A DNA stretch of 43,199 bases from JAHRVQ01 sp046290215 (GTDB lineage Bacteria; Pseudomonadota; Gammaproteobacteria; Pseudomonadales; Azotimanducaceae), in contig JBKAGC010000499.1 in the NCBI GenBank assembly GCA_046290215.1, positions 1 through 43,199 on the forward strand, written 5' to 3'. The position numbers were made by a program, and so were the translations under genes. Of this stretch, positions 8,497 to 15,524 are shown one piece after another; within the stretch, counting starts at the first letter, position 1, and each line of letters begins with the position of its first letter. The notes below the pieces were generated by a model. The model made no database searches and was not told where the DNA came from. It was given only the letters and a program-made list of their open reading frames with translations.

Positions 8497-9381
8497 ATGA
8501 AGCAATCATTACCCATTGCCCTAATCCTACTTTTACTAGGTGCACCAGGCTACGCCAATAATCTCGCGGCAAAGCCAGCGCTCGAAACCTTTTACAACGC
8601 GTCGTCACCGGCAGACTATGTGGACGCATTAAATCAGTTTCGTGATTTGCATGAGCGCCATCCCGACGACCCAGAATTGGCTTATTATCTTGGCCGCAGT
8701 CTCTACCATCAGCGCCAACTAGAAGAGGCCGATGAAATCCTGTCACGCAATATCGAACGTTATCCAGAACATGTGGAAAGTCACTATGTGCTTGGCTCTG
8801 TGAAGCTTACCCGGGTCTCGGAGGTCAGCGTATTTCGCAAAATAGGCATGGCCAAAGCCGCAATTGGTGCCTGGGAGCAAACCGTGGCGCTAGATCCCAA
8901 TCACGTGGAAGCCCTTTATGGCGTTGTCGAGTTTTACTTCAACGCTCCGGGTATGGCTGGCGGCGATAAGGCATTGGCTGAGGCCAAACTGGCTGAACTC
9001 GCCCAGTTAAGCAAGCCCTGGGCAGACCTGAGCCGCGCCTCGCGAGCAGTCAGAACGGAGTCATATCAAGATGCCGAGGCATTGTTTAAGAGCGCTATTG
9101 CCGGCATTCCTAATCGCGCCTTTCCACAGCTCATGTTGGCCAACGCCTATTTGCAACAAGATAAGTTTGACGACGCTCTTAAGGCCCTGAACACTTACAA
9201 ACAGCGAGAGCGCACCTGGAATGATCCCAGTGTGACCCAGACCGAACTCATGGCAGCAAGAATCTACCAGGGACTCGGTGAAACCGCACAAGCCAAACAA
9301 TCATTACGGCGCGTGCTCGATAATGAGCCCGTCGATAATATCCGCGAGCAAGCAGAGGAACTTTTGGCCTCCCTGGATTGA
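8497..9381 (+). CDS. Periplasmic TPR protein
   Basis: This is a 294-residue tetratricopeptide-repeat protein. The start at 8497 gives a standard signal peptide (MKQSLPIALILLLLGAPGYA), whereas the longer frame from 8470 would put nine extra residues before it. TPR units are visible at about residues 45-110 (DPELAYYLGRSLYHQRQLEEA, then HVESHYVLGSVKL) and 130-155, with more toward the C-terminus (AFPQLMLANAYLQQDKFDDALKAL, TELMAARIYQGLGETAQA). TPR arrays are protein-binding scaffolds. The partner is unknown and the divergent phosphatase is the only close neighbour. Its stop is 6 bp from the end of the convergent LysE gene. Confidence 0.8.
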   Translation: MKQSLPIALILLLLGAPGYANNLAAKPALETFYNASSPADYVDALNQFRDLHERHPDDPELAYYLGRSLYHQRQLEEADEILSRNIERYPEHVESHYVLGSVKLTRVSEVSVFRKIGMAKAAIGAWEQTVALDPNHVEALYGVVEFYFNAPGMAGGDKALAEAKLAELAQLSKPWADLSRASRAVRTESYQDAEALFKSAIAGIPNRAFPQLMLANAYLQQDKFDDALKALNTYKQRERTWNDPSVTQTELMAARIYQGLGETAQAKQSLRRVLDNEPVDNIREQAEELLASLD

Positions 9382-9387
9382 TGCTGC

Positions 9388-10017
9388 CTAGGTCTGCTGC
9401 TGATAACTTTCGGTGGCGAGCGCGATGCCAAAGCCGCAAAGACCGGCGCCTAATGCCTGGTTTAATCGTGTTGCAATGGCATCGCTTTGCAACCATTGGC
9501 GCATTTGCGCTGCCATGGCTGCCACCGCAGCCAGCCAGATCACACTAATGACAAAATGTACCGCAGCAAGCTGCAAGCTTTGCCCCAGAGCGCTGCCGGC
9601 AGGATCAATAAACTGCGGTAAAAACGCCATATAAAAGACAATGGGTTTCGGGTTAAGGACATTACTCAGCAAGCCTTCCCGGCACGAGCGCCAAAGCAAA
9701 AACTGGCCGCCAGGCACCGGCGCAACTTCCACAGTTTGGCTGGCCCACACAAACGTCATCACGCCAAGCCACAGCAGATAACCAGCACCCAGCAATTTCA
9801 GCGCAGTAAACATCCAGGCTGACTGCAGAATCACCAGGGAAATCCCCACCGCAGATACCGTGGCATGGACAAACAAACCGGAACAGATTGCCACGCTAGT
9901 GGCGACACCGTCAGCCAGTCCGCCGCGCAGGGCATTGCGAATCACGAGCACGGTGTCCGCCCCTGGGGCAATAGTCAGTAAGGTGATGGCGATCAGAAAT
10001 GTAAAAAAACTATCCAT
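9388..10017 (-). CDS. LysE/RhtB family amino-acid exporter
   Basis: This is a 209-residue inner-membrane protein with about six hydrophobic segments and the N-terminal family signature (ITLLTIAPGADTVLVIRNAL, a TPGP-like motif followed by the glycine-rich GGLADG). The region GLLSNVLNPKPIVFYMAFLPQF is the second hallmark of this family. Members export amino acids such as lysine, homoserine or threonine. The substrate cannot be assigned from sequence. The start lies 2 bp after the stop of the DUF3754 gene, so the pair is almost certainly cotranscribed. Confidence 0.9.
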   Translation of the reverse strand: MDSFFTFLIAITLLTIAPGADTVLVIRNALRGGLADGVATSVAICSGLFVHATVSAVGISLVILQSAWMFTALKLLGAGYLLWLGVMTFVWASQTVEVAPVPGGQFLLWRSCREGLLSNVLNPKPIVFYMAFLPQFIDPAGSALGQSLQLAAVHFVISVIWLAAVAAMAAQMRQWLQSDAIATRLNQALGAGLCGFGIALATESYQQQT

Positions 10018-10019
10018 GG

Positions 10020-11279
10020 CTACCTGGGCTGATGGCTTTCGCTGTCTTTTCGATCTGCTTCACGGAAAGTGAAATACTCATCCCAGCGAGCATCGAGCTT
10101 TTCTAAGGCTGCCTGCAGAGGCACTGCAGCAAGGCCAGTTTCTGGATCATCGTAAACCAGACCGAGCCGCTCCAATTTACCCAGTGCATCCATAATTTCA
10201 AAGTCTACATCGGCTTGCCATTCGCTTTTAAACCAGCTTTCGATGCTGTCATCCAACAGCGCCTGGCTGCGAATGGCCGGCCGCGTTAGGAGAAAATAAT
10301 AAGCCAGAATGGCTTCTTTACATTCTTCCTCCTCGGCATCATCAATCAAACGATGAAACACACCCGCGTTGTTATCGAGATTACGAAAATACAGGTTCTC
10401 CATGAGGCGCTGCATAAACGACAGCTTGCGCGTCTTAAACTTACCAAACTGACGCCAGACAAAACTGCCAAAAGTGCCGAGCGCAGCCACTAGCGCAATT
10501 AAAGCCGCCTGATCCAGGTGTACGGGTTCAGACCGCAAACCCACATAAAAGCCCAGCAGACCTCCCAACAGTATCAATGAGGCGCCCATCTTGGTAGAAA
10601 GCACAATGCCACCACCCACCACCGCCGGCACACCTAAAATGAGTTTATCCACCAAACGCATGCCCAGACGAGTATTAGGGAAGAGCATTTCCACATCGTC
10701 CGTTGGCACATTATGGAATAGCTTTAAGATCGTGCTGCCGGGCTTGTTAAACGTACTGTCCTTAAGCTGGTCAGCAAATCGAATAAACAGCACGACTCGA
10801 TCATAGCTTTGAAATGTCACAGGTTTTGGGAATAAGCCCAAAAACCTGGGTACCATTTCGCGTCGCTCTGATTGCCCCCGGGTATAAACAGCCACCTCGG
10901 CGAACTCAGAAAAGTCCACTTCTAACTGCAAGTTGAACAGGGAACTTTGCGCCAGAGCTGCCTCAAGATCGGCGTGCTTAAGCTTGTCGTAATTGGCGTA
11001 GTTCAGCAGTTCGTCCAGCAGCAATGCCAGACTATCTTCCGATGGCTCAGTTTCTAACACCCGCGTGTCGCGGGAGGGATTCAGCGGTGCGTAAGCATTT
11101 TTAAGCCGCTCCAGCCGCTGGTGAAACTCAAAGTGGAAGCTACTCTCCAGTAGCCTGATCAGCTGCCGGAAGGTCGTTTGCTCATCCTCCGTGAGTTCGC
11201 CATCTCGCAGGCACATATTCACCACATCCTGCTTTCGGAAGGGAATAAACCGCACGGCTTTACGCTTTCGCTTCAACAA
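10020..11279 (-). CDS. TMEM143 / DUF3754 family membrane protein
   Basis: This is a protein of about 419 residues that I assign to the TMEM143-type DUF3754 family. The N-terminal RFIPFRKQDVV and the central sequence before the membrane region fit my recollection of the family. Two hydrophobic hairpin segments lie near residues 222-290 (VDKLILGVPAVVGGGIVL, ASLILLGGLLGFYVGL, AALIALVAALGTFGSFVW). The C-terminal third looks like a helical, winged-helix-like cytosolic domain. Function is unknown in bacteria and in the mitochondrial eukaryotic relatives. The start is uncertain: TTG at 11279 or 11276, or GTG at 11255, all preceding RFIPFRK. It is coupled to the LysE exporter downstream and follows rpoD, separated by a hairpin. 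Confidence 0.72.
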   Translation of the reverse strand: MLKRKRKAVRFIPFRKQDVVNMCLRDGELTEDEQTTFRQLIRLLESSFHFEFHQRLERLKNAYAPLNPSRDTRVLETEPSEDSLALLLDELLNYANYDKLKHADLEAALAQSSLFNLQLEVDFSEFAEVAVYTRGQSERREMVPRFLGLFPKPVTFQSYDRVVLFIRFADQLKDSTFNKPGSTILKLFHNVPTDDVEMLFPNTRLGMRLVDKLILGVPAVVGGGIVLSTKMGASLILLGGLLGFYVGLRSEPVHLDQAALIALVAALGTFGSFVWRQFGKFKTRKLSFMQRLMENLYFRNLDNNAGVFHRLIDDAEEEECKEAILAYYFLLTRPAIRSQALLDDSIESWFKSEWQADVDFEIMDALGKLERLGLVYDDPETGLAAVPLQAALEKLDARWDEYFTFREADRKDSESHQPR

Positions 11280-11341
11280 ATTGATCTGCGCCCAGACTGC
11301 AAAAGCGACACTTTAGCAGATTCTACCAGCCACACAGCTAA

Positions 11342-11362
11342 ACACCGCAGTGACTGCGGTGT
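11342..11362 (-). terminator. Hairpin after rpoD, weak terminator
   Basis: ACACCGCAG and CTGCGGTGT form a perfect 9-bp stem with a 3-base loop, 30 bp after the rpoD stop. On the minus strand it is followed only by TTTAG, so it may be a leaky terminator or an mRNA-end stabiliser between rpoD and the DUF3754 gene. Confidence 0.55.
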
Positions 11363-11391
11363 AGCGAAGTGATGTTGCCTGACTGGTTAGC

Positions 11392-13290
11392 TTAAATGTC
11401 GATAAAGCTGCGTAGTTGCTCGGATCGGGCAGGGTGGCGTAACTTACGTAACGCCTTCGCCTCGATCTGGCGAATTCGTTCGCGAGTCACGGAAAACTGC
11501 CGGCCCACTTCTTCCAGGGTATGGTCAGTATTCATGTCAATGCCAAAACGCATACGGAGCACTTTTGCTTCACGTTCCGTTAAGGCTGTGAGCACATTGG
11601 TCGTGGTTTCTCTTAGGCCTTCGTCGGTGGCGTGATCCATTGGCGATTCCACCGAGGTATCACTGACCAGATTCCACATGGTGGAATCATCGTCATCACC
11701 CACCGGGGTTTCCAGGGAAATCGGTTGTTTGGCTACATCCAGAGCCTTTAACACCTTATCCTCTGGCAAATCCATCTTCTTGCTGAGTTCTTCAATGGTG
11801 GGGGGGCGCCCTAGCTCTTGAATCAATTGCCGGGTGAGACGATTCAGTTTATTCACGGTCTCCATCATGTGGACCGGAACACGGATGGTGCGTGCCAGGT
11901 CAGAAATAGATCGCGTGATTGCCTGACGAATCCACCAGGTTGCATAAGTAGAGAATTTAAAGCCGCGTCGATATTCAAACTTATCCACCGCCTTCATCAA
12001 ACCAATGTTGCCTTCTTGAATTAGGTCGAGGAAATGCAAACCGCGGTTGGTGTATTTCTTGGCAATAGAAATCACCAGGCGCAAATTTGCTTCAATCATG
12101 TCTTTTTTCGCGGCCTGGGTTTCACCCACCGCAACGAACAAGCCTTTGTTAATTTCTTTGATTTCGCCCACCGATAAACCGGTGCGATCCGCGATGCGGC
12201 GAATGCCCTTTTGGCCATGGCGAATGGAAACGCGGTTTTCTTGCAGTTTCGCCGCATAAGGCACATCTGCAGCAATCAGCTCATCCACCCAATCCACTGC
12301 CGTTTCACGACCAATAAAACCCGCCAGAAATTCATCTTTCGGCATGTGGCAACGTTCCACCATCAAGCGCCGGATAGTCTTTTCATGCTCGCGAATTTGT
12401 TGCATGTCAGCTTTCACCAGCTCAAGCAAACTATCCATTTGTGCAGGAATGAGTTTTAACGACGAAAACACCTCAGCCAGCTCAGCTTGCGCTTTTTGGC
12501 TTGCTGCAGCCTCCCGCCCTTTATCAGCCACCGCGCGCTGCCACTTCTTGTGGAGCTTGATGATCTGCTTAAAACGCCGCGTCGCTTCAGCTTCATCAAG
12601 GCCGCGCTTTTCTTCATTCTCGTCTTCCTTGTAGTTACCGGAAGACTTGGCTTCTGCCACTTCAGACATATCAGGGATTTTGTCTTCTGGGTCGAGGAAA
12701 CCACTAATAATCAGCCCTAAATCACCTTCTTCTTGCTGGGCTTCAAACGCCTCGATAATTTGCTCCACAACTCCTGGGTAAGCAGACAAGATCGCCAGGG
12801 AAGAGCGCAGGCCGTCTTCAATCCGTTTCGCGATGACAATTTCACCTTCCCGGGTTAGCAGGGGTACGGTCCCCATTTCACGCATGTACATGCGCACTGG
12901 GTCCATGGTTTTACCCACCAGGGCATCTGCCGCCGCAATAGCCGCGGCATCAATATTAATCTCTTCTGAGGAGGAATCTTTTAGTTCTGTGTTATCGGGC
13001 GCTTGCTCAACAATCTTGATGCTCATATCTTCGAACATCTGCGCGATACCATCGAACGCCTCTGAGTCTGCCACATTATCTGGCAACACTTCTGTGAGCT
13101 GATCCACGGTGAGATAACCCTGCTCCTTACCACGATCGAGCAAAACCTTGATGCGAGTTTCTTCACTCTCATCGGCATCATCATCGAGGTATTCAGATAA
13201 GGCGGAAAGGGCATCTAGCTCTGGGCTAGATTCATCGAGGGAGTCGTCGTCTAGGATTGACTCAAAATCACCTTCGGGGGTAGCTGTCAT
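11392..13290 (-). CDS. rpoD: Primary sigma factor RpoD (sigma-70)
   Basis: This is the housekeeping sigma factor, which directs RNA polymerase to -10/-35 promoters. It has 632 residues. Region 1.1 is recognisable at about residues 46-95 (KVLLDRGKEQGYLTVDQLTE). Region 1.2 begins at MDPVRMYMREMGTVPLLTR. A long non-conserved region follows, then regions 2-4: FKFSTYATWWIRQAI (2.3-2.4), IRVPVHMMETVNKL (3.0), and VTRERIRQIEAKALRKLR (4.2). Before region 1.1 there is an acidic extension of about 45 residues, with 18 of the first 44 residues Asp or Glu; E. coli RpoD has only about ten residues there. The usual upstream partners rpsU and dnaG are absent from this locus. A GGAG lies upstream of the ATG. 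Confidence 0.97.
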   Translation of the reverse strand: MTATPEGDFESILDDDSLDESSPELDALSALSEYLDDDADESEETRIKVLLDRGKEQGYLTVDQLTEVLPDNVADSEAFDGIAQMFEDMSIKIVEQAPDNTELKDSSSEEINIDAAAIAAADALVGKTMDPVRMYMREMGTVPLLTREGEIVIAKRIEDGLRSSLAILSAYPGVVEQIIEAFEAQQEEGDLGLIISGFLDPEDKIPDMSEVAEAKSSGNYKEDENEEKRGLDEAEATRRFKQIIKLHKKWQRAVADKGREAAASQKAQAELAEVFSSLKLIPAQMDSLLELVKADMQQIREHEKTIRRLMVERCHMPKDEFLAGFIGRETAVDWVDELIAADVPYAAKLQENRVSIRHGQKGIRRIADRTGLSVGEIKEINKGLFVAVGETQAAKKDMIEANLRLVISIAKKYTNRGLHFLDLIQEGNIGLMKAVDKFEYRRGFKFSTYATWWIRQAITRSISDLARTIRVPVHMMETVNKLNRLTRQLIQELGRPPTIEELSKKMDLPEDKVLKALDVAKQPISLETPVGDDDDSTMWNLVSDTSVESPMDHATDEGLRETTTNVLTALTEREAKVLRMRFGIDMNTDHTLEEVGRQFSVTRERIRQIEAKALRKLRHPARSEQLRSFIDI

Positions 13291-13837
13291 AAGGCGTCTG
13301 CTCCGGCTGGCTCAACATAAAGTGGCGTAGCAACAAATAGGCTTCGGGTGTGAATTAAAAAATCGTAACCTCCTTCCTTTGTATCCCAGCTCTCAACGAA
13401 CAAGCGGGAAGCATCCTGATTGTCAGTGCATCGTCGCGCACTGTGGGTGACCGGGCATTAGCCCTGCCTGTACTCATGTTGCAAAATGGCTGCTCATGAC
13501 AAATCACAAAAAAGCGTCACTACAGCTATTCACTATAAAAATAGCACAGAATCACCTAATTTCATTATCGTAACGACATTTGTGGATGTCCATAACTATT
13601 TCAAAAAAAAGAAAAATCTAGACCCAGCGGTCATGGAATGAGCACGAGTGGCAACTCACCTACCGGCATGACCTCAAACCCTTGTTTCCCGGCGCTAATC
13701 CGGCGCTTTTGTTTGAGATTTCAAAACCTTAGATCAAAAACATAAATGTCAACAAAATAAGGCTGTAGGATTCTCCATTTTTGTTTACTTTCCATCGTTA
13801 ATCTTTGGCGGTATATTTATCTCCTCGCTAGCCTAAG

Positions 13838-13853
13838 CTGTATGTATATACAG
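13838..13853. promoter_or_regulatory. LexA (SOS) box upstream of rpoD
   Basis: CTG-TATGTATATA-CAG matches the gammaproteobacterial LexA operator CTG-N10-CAG, with the expected alternating TA core. The only downstream gene in a sensible orientation is rpoD, 548 bp away on the minus strand. In E. coli the rpsU-dnaG-rpoD operon has a LexA site, which supports the link. Confidence 0.65.
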
Positions 13854-13926
13854 TGTTCTCCTCGGCAGGAAGGATGCACATACGGCTTGGCTAGCTGAGA
13901 CCAAATCTCGCCTGAAGCACGCTTCT

Positions 13927-13962
13927 ATGCTTCCTTCTGCGCTTCCTTCTGCGCTTCCCTCT
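13927..13962 (+). repeat. Three tandem 12-nt units
   Basis: Three consecutive copies of a GCGCTTCCTTCT-type unit (13927-13938, 13939-13950, 13951-13962), with small differences in the first and last. It could encode LPSA repeats in a 20-codon frame starting at 13927, but there is no ribosome-binding site and I do not call it a gene. Confidence 0.6.
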
Positions 13963-14020
13963 GAACCCTCTCTGAACGCAAATCGTTAAATACGAACTGC
14001 GTTGCCCCTTGTCCTGTTAC

Positions 14021-14827
14021 TCACTGAAGATAACGCTGCCAATCAAAATCAGGGTCCGCAAGCACTAAAAACTCCGGGTTTAGTATGTCTGCTTTGGCGT
14101 TGTATCGCAGCGGTTGGAACTGCAGATCCACCACGCGACCCCCTGCAGCCTCGACCACAGCCTGAGCCGCACCGGTGTCCCACTCCGACGTGGGCGCAAA
14201 ACGGGGATAAAGGTCAGCACGGCCCTCGGCAATCATGCAGAACTTTAGTGAGCTACCATAATTCTCTGTGGTCACCGTAAAGTCCTGCTGCAACCTTGTC
14301 ATTAGCGTTTGCAGCGCTTCGGCACCATGTCGGCGACTGGCTACCACTGTCAGTTCTGAGCCTTGATTTGGTCGCGCCTTGATCGCCTGCTCTCCCTGGG
14401 CATCCTGTCGCAATGCGCTGCGTGCGGTCACATCACCCAGATACATTTTGTCTTGAACCGGAACAAATACAGCGCCTAACACCGGTTGATTGGCCTCAAT
14501 TAAAGCAATATTGACCGTAAATTCGCCATTGCGATTTACAAACTCCTTGGTGCCATCCAGTGGATCGACCAGAAAGTAACGAGACCAACTGCGGCGCTCA
14601 GCGTAAGGTAGGGCATCACTTTCTTCCGACAAAACAGGAATCTCTGGAGCGGCTTTTTGCAGTTCTGAGACGATAATCTTGTGCGCCGCCAGGTCAGCGG
14701 CTGTTAAGGGCGAGTCGTCCGCCTTGGTTTGAACGCCAAGGTCGGCTCGTTGATAAACTTCTAAAATTGCCTCGCCAGCCAAACGAGCGATTCGAGCCAT
14801 TTCTGCTAAAAGACCCTGATTATCCAC
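14021..14827 (-). CDS. cysQ: 3'(2'),5'-bisphosphate nucleotidase CysQ
   Basis: CysQ hydrolyses 3'-phosphoadenosine 5'-phosphate, a by-product of sulfate assimilation, to AMP. It belongs to the inositol-monophosphatase superfamily. The metal-binding motifs are EES (LSEESDALP), DPLDGTKEF and WDTGAAQAVVEAAGG, with SPLTAADLAAH near the N-terminus. Two GTG codons compete for the start. The one at 14827 has GGGAGG just upstream and gives 268 residues, while the one at 14839 has no such site and would lie across it. I chose 14827. It is divergent from hslR, and a 32-bp AT-rich dyad lies 22 bp upstream of the start. Confidence 0.9.
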   Translation of the reverse strand: MDNQGLLAEMARIARLAGEAILEVYQRADLGVQTKADDSPLTAADLAAHKIIVSELQKAAPEIPVLSEESDALPYAERRSWSRYFLVDPLDGTKEFVNRNGEFTVNIALIEANQPVLGAVFVPVQDKMYLGDVTARSALRQDAQGEQAIKARPNQGSELTVVASRRHGAEALQTLMTRLQQDFTVTTENYGSSLKFCMIAEGRADLYPRFAPTSEWDTGAAQAVVEAAGGRVVDLQFQPLRYNAKADILNPEFLVLADPDFDWQRYLQ

Positions 14828-14848
14828 CTTTCCTCCCACTTAGCCGGC

Positions 14849-14880
14849 AAAACTGAATAATCGAGAAAATATTCAGTTTT
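14849..14880. repeat. AT-rich 11-bp inverted repeat between cysQ and hslR
   Basis: AAAACTGAATA (14849-14859) and TATTCAGTTTT (14870-14880) are exact reverse complements with a 10-bp spacer, so the half-site centres are two helical turns apart. The spacing and AT-richness look like an operator for a dimeric regulator of cysQ. A bidirectional terminator is less likely because the stem has little GC. Confidence 0.55.
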
Positions 14881-15018
14881 ACGAATTTGTTTGCTTGCCC
14901 TTGGATTGCCCGGAAACTGGTGTACAGATTTACCGTGAATCCAGTTGACCAACGTCGATAGTGCCACGATCATAACAATATTCAGCGACGAAACGCGGAC
15001 TTCTTGCCGGTAACCAAT

Positions 15019-15405
15019 ATGACAGGCGTAAGATTAGACAAGTGGCTCTGGGCGGCGAGATTCTTTAAAACCCGGGCCAAAGCCAAAGAAGCCATCGACG
15101 GCGGCAAGGTACACATGGATGGTGTACGGGCGAAGCCAAGCAAAGAGCTCAAGGTGGGCGACATCATCAAGCTTCGCCAGGGTTATGATGAAAAGATCGT
15201 GCTGGTTAACGCCCTGTCAGAACAACGCCGCGGCGCGCCAGAAGCCGCGCTGTTATATGAAGAAACCCCTGAAAGTATTGAGAAACGCCTGGCGATGGCA
15301 GCACAACGCAAAGCTGCCGGCGGTCAAATTGTCTCCAGCGGCCGCCCCAGCAAAAAGGATCGGCGCCAGATTCATCGATTTCGCGAACAAAATCCCGATT
15401 TGTGA
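15019..15405 (+). CDS. hslR: Heat-shock protein 15 (HslR), S4-domain ribosome rescue factor
   Basis: Hsp15 binds 50S subunits carrying stalled nascent peptidyl-tRNA and helps recycle them. The 128-residue protein opens with an S4 RNA-binding domain (VRLDKWLWAARFFKTRAKAKE, then GGKVHMDGVRAKPSKELKVGD). It ends with a basic tail (GRPSKKDRRQIHRFRE), as in the family. The ATG at 15019 is preferred to the in-frame TTG at 15004, because MTGVRLDKWLW matches family starts. It is divergent from cysQ. In related genomes hslR sits near other heat-shock genes; here the next gene is gshA. Confidence 0.9.
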   Translation: MTGVRLDKWLWAARFFKTRAKAKEAIDGGKVHMDGVRAKPSKELKVGDIIKLRQGYDEKIVLVNALSEQRRGAPEAALLYEETPESIEKRLAMAAQRKAAGGQIVSSGRPSKKDRRQIHRFREQNPDL

Positions 15406-15524
15406 CCCAACCGCGCCACCACAAGCCTATTCCGATACGGACTTTATCTTAGTCTTAGGTTGAAGTTTTGAGGCGATAAGTTTGTTTGGCATACTTGCCG
15501 CCTGTTGCCAGCAATAAGCCGTTC

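Larger units (their letters stand above)
13291..14020. other. 730-bp noncoding region between cysQ and rpoD
   Basis: No convincing gene was found. Read on the minus strand toward rpoD it holds a LexA-type box (13838-13853) and an AT-rich stretch. It also holds a possible -10 TATAGT at 13532-13537 with only a weak -35, which would leave a leader of about 235 nt. A strong Shine-Dalgarno-like AAGGAAGGAGG lies within 13364-13379, with no start codon at the right distance. Rps21 and DnaG coding sequences are not present. Near cysQ there is a 12-nt tandem repeat. Confidence 0.7.

Noticed and set aside
13441..13480. GGGC-ATTA-GCCC hairpin in the rpoD leader as a terminator
   Set aside because: Only four base pairs and no T-tract.
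13721..13795. 24-codon frame downstream of the LexA box (minus strand, ATG at 13795) as an SOS toxin
   Set aside because: There is no Shine-Dalgarno site at a suitable distance, the product is not a hydrophobic TisB-like peptide, and the AT-rich DNA makes such a frame likely by chance.
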